From assembly GCA_024277285.1 (NCBI GenBank), contig JAJRVM010000379.1:1-64000 (forward strand): a stretch of 64,000 nt of DNA, read 5' to 3'. Within the stretch, counting starts at the first letter, position 1; the number at the start of each line of letters is the position of its first letter. The notes beneath the pieces were generated by a model. It had not been told where the DNA came from, made no database searches, and saw nothing but the letters and a program-made list of their open reading frames with translations. The translations under genes were made by a program, and so were the position numbers. The stretch is from Planctomycetota bacterium. Its GTDB lineage: Bacteria; Planctomycetota; Planctomycetia; Pirellulales; Pirellulaceae. Shown here in pieces: positions 36,801 through 51,800 of this stretch.

Positions 36801-39800
36801 TGAACGGCGCGGTGGCCGAGCCGATAGCGGTAGCCGCTCCATCGTCAAGTGTCGTTGCCGTGAAATTATCGCCGGCGCCACCCACGCTTGCAAACAGTTG
36901 CACCTGATCACCGTTGGGAGCAACCAGATAGACGGCAAGATCAGCATCGAAACTGTGAGCGATATCCAGATTGACATCGACATCACTGATCGTCACGGCA
37001 CTGTCGACGTAGAGCGTCGTCTCGAGTGTCCCATTGTCGGGAATATCGAGGCTGCGCACAGCCATCGCATCGAGTCCGGCCAACGGTGTGATAGCAGGCG
37101 CGGTTGGTGGCTGCAGTGTAATGTAGTTACCTTGAACACCGGTTGACGATGGTTCGATCTTATTTCGAACCAACTCCAAACCGGAGATATTCGCGACCGA
37201 GCCAGCAATAGACGCATTGACTTCAACGTCAGTCTCTGGAATCAAAGTGACCCAGAGTTCATGTGGATTCAGCGTCCCCAAGTCGCGGATTCCGCCGATG
37301 CCGGCCAGATCAAGGTCGAGTGGCGTTATTGATGCGCCAGCCTTGGGATAGATCGAAACCTTCGGACTGGGAAGACCAAAGTCGGTCAGATTGGCGAACA
37401 CCAAGAGATCGAACCCGGTGTAATCGTCGCCAAGAATTTCCGGTCCAGCATCGACCAGGAACACCGCCGCCAGCGCCGCCGCGGGCGGCTGCGTCAATGG
37501 CGTTTCCACCAGTGAGATCAGGTCCTCGAAGTCGGCGATAGTAGTCGACCCGGGCGCGAGTCCGTAGAGCGCGGCACCTCCCGCCAGATCGGCGACGATC
37601 GGAGTATACTCTTCGTTTGTGTTGAACGCGTTCGAGAGGAACGGATTGTCCGCCCGCAGTCCGCTTTGCCGAAGTTGCGCCGCACTCATCGTGATCTGCT
37701 CTGAGTATCCCAAACGCGAATTGGGAATACTGGAGCTCGCGGTATTGTAACCAAAAATTATTCGCCCACTCTCACCGACGGTCGCTCCGGTTCCGCCCGA
37801 GGTATTGACCGCAGCGTTGAACAGGTCGACATCGGTTCCGACCAGTTTTACGGTGCCGCCGGCTCCACCGCCACTGCGGCCACCGGTGCCACCTCGGCCA
37901 CCGCTACCCCCGTTGCCACCACTGCCACCACTGCCACCGGCGCCGCCATCGCCAGCGTCGCTATTGGAATTGCTGTTCCCGCCGCCGCCACGGTCGCCAC
38001 CCTCGCCGCGCGTACCGCCCTGATCCGGGCTGTTGGCACCCCCGGCCCCCCCACTTCCTCCAGAGCCTCCCGACCCGCCACTGCCGCCGCTCGCGTCGCT
38101 GAAGTTGCCATCCCCACCATTGCCCCCCGTTGAGCCTTTCGTTCCACTGCCACCCTCGGCTCCGTCGGCGCCCCGAATGCCGCTGGATCCATTCGTCCCG
38201 GTCCCACCAAGCGCGCGTAACTGGCTGTTCGAACCAACAATGATTCGTCCCTGGGCAATGATCTCGAACGCTCCGCCGCCACCGCCGCCAACGCCACCCG
38301 AGCCTCCTCGGCCACCGCCACCACCGCCACCACCGGCGCCACCGCCACCACCACCGCCGCCGCCATCACCGCCGTCAGTATCCAACTCGAAAACAAGGTC
38401 ATCCACGTCGCCGCCACCGCCACCACCGCCACCGCCACCGCCGCCGCCGCCACCGCCGCCGCCGCCGGTACCGCCGCTGCCTGCACCGCCAGCGCCGCCG
38501 CCGCCACCACCCGAGATGGTGATGCCCAAGCCGTTATTCACGCCCCGGACACCAGATGCCCCTGCGTTTCCCGCGCGGCCTGTGCTACCTCCACTGCCCG
38601 AGTTGCCGGTAGTGCCACCACCGCCGCCACTGTTGGTACCACCGCCACCACCACCGCCGCGGCCAGTACCTCTGGTCCCGCCACCGACGCCGAAAACGCC
38701 CAACCCACCGGATCCGCCGATTCCGCCGCTGCTCGGCGAGTTCACACCGCTCAAACCGCTGCCGCCAAACGCGGCGCGCGACGTACTTGAACTGCCACTG
38801 CCACTAGTACCACTGCTACCACTGCTGCCGCTGGAGCCGCCGTACACGGAATACCGCACATCAAAAACATCCACTTTTCCGCCGCCGCCGCCACGACCGC
38901 CACTACCGCCCCTGCCTCCGGAACCACCACTCGTGCCGGCAGTGCCCGTGACGCCGCCACCGCCGCCGCCGCCGCCAGCCGCAGCGGTGCGACCATTCGC
39001 ATCTGCCTTAAAGATCACGTTTTCTTCGATGAAGACGTCGTCTGCCACTTGGACCGACAGCCCGCGGGAACCCGTTGCGCTGACCACGCTAAAGGCCGTA
39101 ATTCGCAGGTCGCCGGCAAATCGGAACTCGGCAATGCTGTTCGCCACTCTCTGGTAGCTGTAAACCGGATTGCCGTTCTGCCCACTGCCATACCCATTAA
39201 TCGTGCCCGCATCCGTATTGAATACGACGGTCCCCGACAACGTCAGGGTCGGTACGGCGTTATTGGCTGCGCGACCCGCCCCTGGAAAGACAAGTTCGGT
39301 TACGATCAGATCATCGAATAGGACATTGTCAGCCGACCACGAGACGTCGCGCAGGGCGGCGAAGTCCGCCGGAAAGACGATGGTTTGCAAACCCTGATCG
39401 CGATCGATAGTCAGTCCGGCATCGTCGGTGGAATAGGTCACCGTCGTCCCGGTGACAGTCGTGCCCGTGAACGTGACTGGATGTGTCCCGGCGGCCAACG
39501 TGAACAGATTAACTGAAAACAACGAGAACGGGCTATCGGCGGCTGACTTAAGCGTCAGTGTGCCGGTGCCACCGAGTGCCGGGCTGATGTCGTCGTTGCG
39601 AGCGAGCGTTCCGGAGACCTCGAAGCCGTCTTCCACGTAGGTCGTGGAGGGCGATGCGGTGAGTCCGTCGAAACTGATTGACGTTTCGTAGTACGTGTAT
39701 TTATTGAATCCGCTCGCCTCAAACACGACCTGTCCCGAACGCAACTCGACGCGGTTCTCGTCAATCGTGCCGTCAACGTTACTGGATACTTCGCCGAGTA

Positions 39801-42800
39801 CTTCAAGCGTATCAGATTGCCCACCACCAATGACGCGAGTGAGATCAGCTCCTAACGTATTGATAACCAGGTACGGAGCTGTGCTGGGAATCGCATCGGC
39901 TTCTAATTGCCCGCTGCTCTTGTGCGTCCAGGCAACCGGCACCGAACCTGTCCCCGTGTTCCCACTATTGTCAACCATCAAGGTCTCAATCGTGAGGTCG
40001 AGCGAGGCATACTGATTGGGTTGTGGCTGACCATCAATAACGACAGTCGCCGTATCGTCATTGGCACCACCGCGCACACGAGTCAGCGGTTCCCCGATGC
40101 TCAGTATGGAAATCCGGTCGTTACCGCCACCGCCGTCCACATCAACGACAGTGTTCTGAAGGTTACCATTCTGGTCCGTATCAATGGTCAGGAAATCATT
40201 GCCCGAACCCAATTGCACATGAACGCGGCCAAGGTTCTCGAAATTGACATCGACCGTGGTCAGATTTCGGACGACGCCAGTGTTGGTGAGGCCGGCATCT
40301 TCGATAAACCCAGGTGCCGATTGCGGCAGTGCCGCCGTGCTTGCACTGCGGTCGAATGTCAGTCGGTCAAGTGCCCCGTCCCCCTTCACGGTCAACGCCG
40401 CGGATGCCTCAACAACCGTCACGCCGAGCGGGAAATTTGGTATTGCTGGCGGATCGTCCTCGCCATCGTCGCCCGCCTGCAGATCGATCATGGTCGGATG
40501 ATGAATATCGACCACTCGCACATGATCACCGCCGCCACCGGTATTGAGTATCAACTCGGTCGTGGTATCGACAATCGTAAAGAAATCGTCGGCATCACTT
40601 TGATTCACGGTCAGCGATTCAAACCCTTCAAAGTCGATCGGGGATGGCAAACTTGCCGTATCGGTCAATTGCCCGCGCGTTCCACCGGCGGTGGCCGACA
40701 ACGACATATTGCCGAAACTGGCCGAGGTTACAGTCAAGGCATCTGCAGTTCCGCCTCCTCCCAGTGCCAATAGCGGTCCAGCCATGAGGCTCAGATCACT
40801 GCCAACGGTCAACGCATCGCTACCCAAACCTGTATCGACGGTCGTCTGTGTGCCACCGTCAATGCTGCTTACGGCAAACACGTCGGCGACGGCTCCCAGG
40901 AAGATATTCAGGGCCTCAAACTCGCCGTAAAGCAGGCCCCTGGAACTGTTGATCTGAGTCTGATCGGGGTCTCCCATACCCAGGCCCGTCACGCTGGCGT
41001 TTGTCAACAGACCTTCGTTGGCAACGGCATCGCCGTCATCTGACACATTCAGCGTGTCGACACCGCCGCCGCCCAACAACTCAACGAGTCCCGAGATGCT
41101 ATTGACGGTATTAAGCGTCGCATCGCCGACGTTAAAGTTGTCATCTCCCTCGCCACCACGCAACGTCGTTCGCGTTGCGTCATCCGTGCTGTTGACGCCA
41201 ACAACATCGTCGCCCCGGTTCAAACCGATTTCCAGATTATTTGTCGTTGCACTGGTGCTTTCGATCGTCAACAGATCGACCGCGCGTCCCAGTTCGAGCT
41301 GAACATCCTCCACTCCGGAATATTGGATGCCGACCGCACCAAACCCGCTCAGTTCTGTATCGGTAAGCGTGCCGGTGTTGTTCTTCAAGTCACCCGAATC
41401 ATCAAGGTACAGCACGTCGCCATCCGCGCCTGTGTTGACGACCAGCAGAGCATCCAATCGGTCGAGCAACCCACCGGTCGCCGTCGTGGTTGCGTTGCTG
41501 CCAACGTACACCAGGTCGGCACCAGCCAACGTATCAACGGTCGTCGCGCCGCTGCGGATATTGGTAATGCGCACAACGTCATCGTTCTGGCCCGTCTTGA
41601 TGGTCACCGCACTGCCCAGAATGTCACCGGCCAAACTCACCAATGCACCATCCACAAGGTCGGCATCAGCGTATTCTGCTGTGAGCGTTACGGCCCCGGT
41701 CGTTGAGATAACACTGCCGCTGAGCGTCACAATGTCGTCGCCGACCAGCAATTCGATGGCACCGGACGATGTTGTCACTGTAGCCAAGGCACCCAGGCGT
41801 AGATTCTCGACCGAGGCATTAGTCCCGTCGTCAACCACCAACCGAATGTCACCAGCCGTCGTGTCGATGGTACCGACATGGAGATCTCCGACTCTCTCCC
41901 GCAGGAAAATCCCAAGTTCAGCAGAGGCTGATACGGTCTTGAAGGGACCTGGTCCGTAGCCGGCTGAGTTAATTTCGATGGCGTCGCTCACCAAACCGAT
42001 AGAACCTGCTTGAGCGGTTAAATCGATCGTTCCCGCAGTTGCCGACACATTGGTGTTGTCGTCACCGAAGGCGTCGATAATGTTACCGGTCGACACAAGG
42101 GTGACATCGCCCGTTGCCGAAAAGACGGAGCCGAGTTCGAGATCGCCCGTAAACTCCGTGATGAAGATGTCATCTTGAGCGTCCGCGGACAACAAGCTTG
42201 AATTGGTCTGAATTGGCCAGCTCGCGGTGCCAATGGCGCCGGCGGCGCTGAGTGCTACGCCCTGGATTGTCGCCAGGTTGACCACATTCTGACCATTGCT
42301 GATGATCTGCGCGCCAGCATTTCCAAGAATGCTGCCACCCTCGTTCCCGATCGTCGTAGTTCCCAACGGGTTATCGATCACGCCATCGAGTGTCACAGCG
42401 TTGGGATCGGTGTGCTCCTGTTCGATGGTGATCCGGGTACTGCCTGGGTCGATCGAGATATTCGCAGCCGGGACGAAGTTGACCAATGTAGTATTGCCGA
42501 TCCGGGCGACAATGTTCGAGGTCAACTGGGCTGGAGTGAGTGTCGAGGCACTTTGGACGTCGATATCGTTGACGATCAGTTCCTTGTCGGAACGGTTGGT
42601 GATTTCGACAAACTCGAAGCTGGTCAGGAAAGTGACCGTTGGCACGCCGGTTATCGACGCGGTCGAAGTGGCCCCCGTTGCTCCGTCATAGACCGATGCA
42701 GGAATGTACAGCAGCACGTTGCCGGCGGTCCCCTGACCGCCATTGCGAATATCGTCGACGATCACTTGCGGCCCGGAGATCGTATCACCCACCTGGTAGC

Positions 42801-45800
42801 TATCGCCATCGAGCGTCGCATTGACCAGTCGGATGACGCGGCCTGCTGCATCGACCTCGACAACCGGACTGCGAGCGCCCAGCAGCACGATCGACGAATC
42901 GAAGGCAATTGAGCGCGATTGATTCAACGTTTGAGTGACCGCTTCGTCGCCCGTGTCAATCAGCACGAATCCTTGCTTCGTCGCCGTGGCCGTGTAGGTC
43001 GTGGAATAGGGCACTTCGGCTTGGACCAACAGGTCTCGAGTGCGGATCTCGCCGCCCAGATTGGCAACAACCTCCGTGGTTGTGGTCTGAGTCGTCGACG
43101 CGGTCGCGTCCGCATCGCCGCCGAGACCGTTCGCTTGTGCCGTCGATTCGGAACCGGTGGTCAGGTTCTCTTGGACGCCCAAGATTTCGACTTTGCCTTC
43201 ACCACGGACCACTGCTCCGCTGACGATGATCACATCGACGTCGGATGTTGCGTTAGTCGTTGCATTCGCCGAAGTAATAGGAACTCCGGCATCAGCGTCC
43301 GTATCGGCCGCCGCATCAATGTCCAGTTTGGTCACTGCGGCCTTGACGGTCGTATTTTCGCCGCCAATCGTTCCGGCGACGGTCGTAATGGTCGCTCCGG
43401 TGTACGTTGCGTTGGCCGTCGCGTCAGCACCGACTCCCAACCCATCCGCGTTCGCCGTCGCAGAGGCGTCGGCACGCGTCGAAACAAGTGCTTCCACAAA
43501 AACGTCGCCAACGGCCGCGACAGAGGCACCGGCCGTTACGGTCGCGCTGGTATTGTCGTCGATCGTCATGTCGGTCGTCGCCTCGACGACCGCCACGGCG
43601 GCCCCCGCCGAGCCAGTGCCGGTCGCATCAACAAGATTCGACGAGATCGCGCGCAGTGTAAAATCTTGATCTGCGGTTACCGTGGTACCGCCGCCAAGTA
43701 CCGCACTGTTGTTATTCACGACATCGGCAGCAGGACTCATGAGCCCCACGGCGATCACGCCACCAACGGTGCCGTCCGCATCGACGTCAACATCGGTGTT
43801 AGAAGTGGAGATAATCTGGACATTCTCAGCACGGATCACGCCGCCCGATTCGGTGAAAGCACTGACGGTCGGCTCGGCACTCGAATCGATGCCAATGAAA
43901 CTGACCGCGATGACGCCACCGGCCAGTCCCGTGCCGGTGGCATCTGCGTTTGCGGTCGAGTTCGCATCAAAGGCTACGGTCCCGTCGAAGGCGGTGATCT
44001 CCGCGTCAGCGCCTAGGTAAGCGAGTACGTTGGGTGCGGCCCGGCTTTCGGAACTCGATCCCGCCACACCGACCAACCCGATCGCGATGACATCGGTGGG
44101 AGCATCGGTTGTTATGTCGGCGATCGCATCGACATCGACGCCGCCGCCGATGACGGTGATCTTCGCCGGCACACCACTCGACACGCTCTCCGTTTCCGCA
44201 CCCACAAACGCTTCGACAGTACTGGTATCTTCAACCGTCAATCCGATCCCGGAACCAGCTAGCAAACCGAGCCCGGCCATTTCGGCCTGCGTCCGAGCCT
44301 GGTTCGTCGCATCGGCCGTCACATTGACCTGCCCGGCAGTGACCTCGGCTCCATCTGCGACGTAGGCGCGCGTGGTGGTGTCATTGGTTGTGTTCACCAC
44401 CGCCGCTGCGACGGATATGAGCCCCGCGGCGGCACCGTTAACCGAGCCAAGCAGCGTGGAGCTGGAAACAGCGTCCATGTCCAACGTGGCGCCACCCAAT
44501 TGCAAAACAGCTCCATCGTCGACATACGCGGCGGTAGTGCGTTTGTTTTCCATCGATGCGCTGGCTCCCGCACCGCTGATCGCGCCTGCACCGAGGACTA
44601 CGGTTGATGGATCGGCATTAGTCGTGTCGGTTGCCGTGACCACAAGCGTGTTCGCTGTGACGGTGCTGTCGCCAGTGGTGTAGGCTTCCGTTGTTCCTTC
44701 AATCAAGACATCGGCGGACATGAATGCCATGGCGACGGCGCCTGCGGAAAGCCCGCGAATAACGGGGCTCGCGTCGGCGTCATTGGAAGCAGTCACGGTA
44801 ACGTTGTTTCCGGCCGCGGTGAGCGTCGCACCATCGATGTAGGCTTTGGTCGTGCCATCGATCGTTGTCTCTGAACTGCCGCCGGCGCCCGATATACCGA
44901 TCCCCAAGGCGACGGCACCAACCGTGCTTTCTGTGGCGATCTCAGGATTGGAACTGGCCGTAATCGATATATTGTTATTGCCTGCGGCGGTGACGGCCGA
45001 ATCGGCAACGTAGGCAGAGACGGTATCGCCAATTTCGTCCTGTGCCAGTGCTACGCCGACCGCCAGGCTGATAATCGAGCCGCTTAAGGCGACCGAAATA
45101 ACGTCCGAACTGATCTTCGCGACGGCGTTCGCGGCGACCGTAACCGCGCCCGCAGCCTGGACATCACCCGACCCGGCGATGTAGGCCAACACGTCGTTTG
45201 CAAGCACGTTGCTTGCGGTAGTAAGTGCCACCGCCGCAGCGCCGCCAATCGAGATACTTGCTGCAGCACTCGCGGTAAATGTCAGCGCGGTAATGCCAGA
45301 ACGCTCGTCGGCGGTTACCGAAATGCCGGCCGTGGTTGCGTCAACCAGATCGGCGTTCGTAATGTATGCGGAAACGTCGTTCTGAATGTCGTTGTTCGCC
45401 AAGGCGAGGCCGAAGGAGGCCGAGAACCCGTAGGAACCGAATGATGCGGCAAGGGAAACGGCAGCCGTGGTCGCGGTGATCAACGAAGTATCATCAGCGT
45501 CCAACGTGATACTCGACGCTGTGATCCCCGTCGCGCCGTCACCATCGATATACGCTTTGACGTCAGCGCCGATTTTGTTCGACGTGCTGGCACCAGCGCC
45601 GCTGATCGCTACGCCGGCAACGCCGCCGCCGGCAACCGCGCCACTTGCGGCAGCAACAACCGCATCGATGCGCTGGTTACTGACCGCAGTGGCAGTCAAC
45701 GCTCCCGTGGCCAGGATACTGGAGTTCTTCACGTAAGCGTGTACCGCGAGCGCGTCGGCCGAACCGTCCGAATCGAATCCGATGTAATTCTCGGCCAGCG

Positions 45801-48800
45801 AAGCGCCGATCGAACCGCCAACACCGGTCGTGCCACCCCCACCGAGTGAGACGGAGAATGCCACCACCAGCGATTGGATGCGCGAATCATTACGAGCATC
45901 CAAATCGACCGTACCGGTCGTGACCACGTTACTGCCTTCAATGTACGCGCTGGTATTGCTCAGCACGACATTCTCTGCCTTGGCACCCGCTCCGCTCAAC
46001 GCAACGCCGGCGGTGCCACCAAAGCTGGCCGCCAACGACGCGGCAATCGCGGTACTGGAAATCGTGCCGTCGGCCAGCGTCCAGATCTCGGTTTCCGAGT
46101 AGTCCTGATTATCGAGGTTCAACGAGCTTTCTTCGCCGCGGTACTCGTAGACTCGACCGCCGATTCCGCCGAATGGGTAGTTGGCGGGAATGCGCACCAG
46201 GGTGCCTTGGCCGGAATCCAGTGCCGCGAATGTTGGCGCGCTGACGGCGACGTCCGTATAGTTCCCCTGAGCAAGGTCGTAGTCGACGGCAGTACTGCCT
46301 GGCAACACGTTGGCTTCAACCGTCACCGAGTCGGCCGTGAGCGTCGTGACGTTCTTGATGAACGCCGACACGTCGTTGCTCACTTCGTTAAACGCGAGCG
46401 CCACACCAACAGACAACGAAACGCCCGCAGTACCGCCACCAAAAGCGCCGGCAATCGACGCCGCCACGGCGTCGGCATCGATCCGTGACGAGTCGACAGC
46501 AGTCACTCGGACATTGGCGGCGCTGATCGATGCAGAGTCCTCAATCGAAGCGCTGATGTTGGTTTTAATGCGGTTCTCGGTATCAACCCCAGCACCACTC
46601 AGCGCGACCCCGTTGCTGGCAGCGGCCACGGCGACCGAGCCGGCAAACACCAGCGTCGAAATCTCTTCGTTGCCCGAAGCATCGACCGTCAGATCACCGC
46701 TGGCCGTTATCGTGGAATTCGTAATCGCCGCTCTCACTTCAGCAGCGTCGGGCGTCAGGCTGATCAACTCCCACAACTCAGGATTGCCATAATCCTGAGC
46801 CGATAGATCGTTCGTATCGACCAGGATCCAATCGCCACTGCCATCGGCCGAGAAATAGGTCTCGTTGGTCAGGTTCTTCGTGCCGTTGCTACCGATGTAT
46901 TCATAAATACCCGGGTGATCACCGTCGCGAACTCGAACTCGATCACCTTCCGCCACAGCTGCGTTTGTGTTGGTGTCATCAAAGTCGTAGCGAGTGTACG
47001 CCGTGCCGACGTACTCATACACGTAATTATCGCGAACACCACCGACGACTCTCACCGTCGTTCCCGGGGACAGCGTTGTGATATCGTCGGTCGAGGAGTG
47101 CTGTGCGGCAACGGAACTTGCTTCAGGGTCCCAGCCGATGTAGTTCGCGGACAGCCCGATACCGATGGACGCCGCGCCGCCGGCCGATCCACCTGCGCCC
47201 ACCGCCGCACTGGCACCCACCACTCCGGAGGTGATCGACGAGGTGCTGTCAGCGTCGACATCCACAATGCCGGCGTGTGTGATCGTAACGCCATCAAGGA
47301 AGGCAATCTCCGATGTCAGAATGGTATTGGTCGCTTTGGCGCCGGCACCCGAAAGCGCCACGTTCAGCGTTCCTCCACCCGCCGCAACGGCCACGGAGGC
47401 GGCCACCGAGACGGCGGTAATGTCGGCATCGGATGTGGCCGCGACGTAAACATCAATGCTGTCGAGTGGCGTGAGTGCATCGACCGTGGCCGAATCGATA
47501 AAAGCACGGACGTCATTGCCAATCGTATTGTCCGCCAACGACACACCGATCGCGATTGCGATCGTAATCGCATCACCAGAATCGGCAAACGACGCACCGA
47601 TGGATGCTCCAACGACATCCGCTTTGATACTCGATGTATCCGAGGCATTGAGCGTAATCGTGGAAGTGCCCAACACGGTACCGTCGCTGATGGAGGCTTC
47701 GATCGCGTTGTTGATTTCGTTGGTGCTGCTGGCACCCGATCCGGCCGCCGCAGCCACCGAGCCGGCAAAGGCCAGGCTGTCGATATTGGCCATCGACGTC
47801 GCATCGATCAGAATAGCGCCGGTCGCGGCTTCGACGGTTGTGCTTGCTCCAGAAACGGTCGCCGCTGTTACATTCTGGATATCGTTGGTCGCGATCGTCG
47901 CGCCAATCGACACGGCGATGGCGGTGCTGGAGCCAAACGCGAGTGCCACCGATACGGCACCGCCGTCAGACAGGATGGTGGAATTATCGCGCGCGGTTAG
48001 TGAGACGGCTCCGGCATCAACGGTCGCCCCGTTGCGAATCGCAGCTTCGACACTATTGGCAATCGTATTGTACGAACCAGCCCCAGCCCCCGAGAAACTA
48101 AGCGCGGTCTGGCCCTTCGAGACGGCCACTGCACCGGCCAACGTGAGGGCTTCGATCGTCGCATCCGACTGGGCCGCGACGACCAGATTACCCAGTTTCG
48201 CGTCGACAACGGAACCATCGATCACGGACTGCACGTTTACACCGATGTTGTTGGTCGCTACGGAAGCGCCGACCGACAACGAACCGGACGTACCACCGCT
48301 GCCAAGCGTGACCGATACGGCAACGCCGCCGGCGTCGACATCGATGATCGAGGTGTCTTGAGCCTGAATGTTGGCGCCACCTCCAGCGGTAACCATCGCG
48401 CCGTTGACGACATTGGCCTCGATCGTCTTGTAAACATCATTCACGGCAAAGGCGCCTGCCGCTGCGATCGAGAACCCGGAAGTCCCGCTATCACTCTTCG
48501 TCACCGCCGCCGCGCCGCCAATCGTCACGGCTCGTATGCCCGCGTTGTCCGTGAATTCGAACGAGTGCGCCGCGCCACTCCCGGTTCCCGTGAGGTTTAC
48601 ATCCGCCGTACCCTTCAGGGCCTTGGCCGCGGTCGTCGCCAACTGGATCGTGTCGGCATCGAGCACAATGACGTAGTATTTACCGTCGTTCGATAGGCCA
48701 CCTGCCGCGGATCCGTTGGGATCCGACTTGTAGGTGATTTGCTGGCCAGTTGTCAGGCCATGGTCGTTCAAAAGAATGGAGTTGTTGATCGTATTGACCG

Positions 48801-51800
48801 TGCCGCGCGTGTAACGCAACTCATGCGGATATACGCCGTCACCCAAAGCGACAAGAGCCTGCTCGGTGCCGCTTGTCGCGTTCGCAGCACTGGTGGCAAG
48901 CTGAATCGTATCGCTGTCGACACGAATCACGAAATACTGGTCGCCATCGACCAGGCCAGCGATAGCCGTACCGCCGTTGCTGCGATAAATGACGCTATCG
49001 CCTGTCGAGAAACCATGTTCGATAATCGTCAGGCTGTTTATGGTTGTCGCGTCTGTGTCGGTGACAATATGCACGGTTGCCGAATCCGCGGCAGCGAGCG
49101 TGAAAGACCGCTCGTACGATTGCCCTAGATCGAATTCAATTGTCTCGTCACCGAAGCTCTTAGCCAGCACGTTGATAGACCCGCCAACCGTAGAGACGTT
49201 GGCGCCGTCGATTTCGGCCGTGACATCCAGTGTATCGGACGCGACGCGGAACGATTGTTCACCCACACCGAGTGTCGCGAGTGAAACGGCATCACCGTTG
49301 ACAGCCTCCTTAGCGGTTGCGGCCAGCTTGATCGTTTTGGAATCGACAACGATCGCGTAGTAACCGCGATTTTCTTCCAAGCCACCAATACCAACTCGGC
49401 CCGGAGTCAGGGTATGATCTTCCGTGCCAAGCGATTCGAGGTCGATAGAATCACCGGCCAGCGCGTTCTGCTCGTATGAAGCAAGCGTGATTTTATTGCT
49501 AGTCACGCGAATGGCGTAGTACGCGCCATCCAACAGCCCACCAATGTCATTGCCATCGTTGCTGGTGTAGGTGACTCGCTGCCCTGTCTGCAGGCCATGC
49601 CCGGCAATCTCAATCGTATTGTTAGCGGTGTCAACAATCGATGCACTGGAACTGTCGAAGGAGAGCGGGGTATTGACTTCACCTGCGGTGTAAAGCAGCC
49701 GATCTCCCGTCGAAAGCCCATGGTCATCGGCAAACGAAACCGTGTTGCTTGTGGTGCTGACAACGTTTGAATCGTCCGCTTCGAAAGATAGGGTCGTCTG
49801 CTCGCCAATCGTGTTGATCGCGATCGATGCGCCGATACCGCCGCTGACGCTCGTACCTCCGCTACTGTCGCTCGACTTCTTGCCGCCAATCGATGCGGCA
49901 ATCGCAACGCCTCCTCCGTAGGCTTCGATGGAGGAGACATCGGTCGCCACGACGGAAACGTCACCAGTGGCTGTCACGTCAGCGCCGCCAGAAATATCGG
50001 CACTCACGCCACCCGTAATCGTGTTGATCGAAATGGCGCCCGCAGCGGCAAGCTGGAAGTTGCCACTGCCTCCGGCCAACGCTCCCGAGACCGTGATCGC
50101 CATAATCTCAGCACGATTTTTGCCAAACACGTCGACCGTACCCACGTGGTCTACATCGACGTCGAATAGCGTCGCGGTCGTGTTCGCATCAATCGTATTG
50201 ATGGCCAGCGAGAAGCCGACCCCGGCATTCGATCCGCCAACGCCGACGGCCAGCACACCACCGAGCGCAAAAATGGAAGATGCGTCGTCGGCCGTTATGG
50301 CGAGGTCGTAGGCGGGCGACGAAGTGTCAACGACCCCCGTCATGAACGCGTCGGTCGAGTTGGTAATGTCATTCAGCGACACGGAACCCGCAACCGAAAT
50401 ACCGGTTCCATTTTGCTCGGCCTCGACGCCAACCCCAGCGCTGGTCGAGATGATTTCGCCGCGGCGGACCGCGGAAATCGTCACGCCGTCATTCGATCGC
50501 ACAACCAGGCGGTCGGCGGCAATCGCGGGCCCCTGAATATAGCTCTTGGTGTTGCCCGTCAATTCATTCTTGCTGAACGAACCGGCCAGCGCGGCGGTAG
50601 TCTTGCCTTGAGCCTCGGCGCTCTTGTCGGGCAAGACAATCGAGGCTGCGATCGCCAGCGCAAACAGGTCAGTCTGGTTCAAGGCATCGATCTTCACGCT
50701 ATTGGCCACCAGCAAGCCGGCGTCGTAGACGTAGGCGTAGACGTCATCCTTGACCAGGTTCAGTGACACATTAGCCGAAATACCGATACCGAACTTGGGC
50801 TTGGTGTCGCTTGAGGTGCCGACCGGTGACTCGCCCGAGCTGCTGCTACTGGTTCCCTTCGGAGGGGTTCCACCAGCCACTGCCGCGGCAGCGGAAAAAG
50901 CCCACAAGGCACCATCCACCTTCGCCGTGACCAACACGTCGCCCGAAACGTCGATCGATGTGTCGGCAGATGGAGCAACGCCGTTGGTAGCATCGATCGT
51001 TGGATCGATATTACCGATGATGGCATTGGTATTGCGGTCGATCTCGTTGATTGCCACGGTAATGCCGAAGCCAAGGTTCTGCGACTTAGCGATGGCGCCG
51101 GCCCAGTTGATATTGGTCTCGAGACTGCCGGCGTAGACCGTCAGCGGGCTGCCGGTTACATCGTTTTCCGATGGATCGGATCCGCTCGACACTTTCGCCC
51201 CGCCGCTCAATTGAGCCAGCGAGTAACTGTTTTGGCCGACGTAAGCTACCGTACCCGCGATCCCGAACGTGCCTGCCTCGGCTCCCGCCTGCGAGAAGTT
51301 GAAGTTCATGAGAGCCTCTTCGGCCTTCATGTTCATTCCGCCCAGCGCACCGGTGTAGATCTCAGCAGCGTCTTCGACCAACGATATCGTTTCATTGTCC
51401 AACAACATGACGAAGATCGCGCCACCGATTCCGCCACGTTGATTCTCGTCGCCCGAGACCCCCACGCTGCCTTTGTCGGCACCAAAGTCGAAACCAAGCA
51501 GGTCGACACTGACCGAGGGAAGTGCAAAATCGAAGACGCCCGTGATGTTGAGCATCTGCATGTAGTTGGTTGCTTCGATTGATACCGACTCGTTGCCGTC
51601 GGGACTCCGGAACGCGGTGTTCTTGTTCAGTTTGGCACCCGATTTCACGATCGCTTGCGAAACGTTGTCGAAATCGATGTAATTGATCGATCCGGCTACG
51701 GACGAACCACCCGGAGCCGCCTTCGCGGTACTGCGCGCCCAGGTGTTCAGCAAGCTCTTCAGGCCGAGCGTACCGTCCATATAGCCGAGAACGGAATCGA

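Noticed and set aside
38033..39157. Proline-rich open frame of 374 codons on the plus strand
   Set aside because: It is the complement of the glycine-rich block of the giant gene; CC-rich reverse codons of Gly give Pro. No start signal or signal peptide is credible.
42919..48361. Several open frames of 300-365 codons on the plus strand (42919-44016, 46915-48000, 47456-48361)
   Set aside because: All lie opposite the giant gene. The repeated Ala/Val/Ser codons of that gene keep the opposite strand free of stops. The translations are low in hydrophobic-core pattern and match no domain I recognise.
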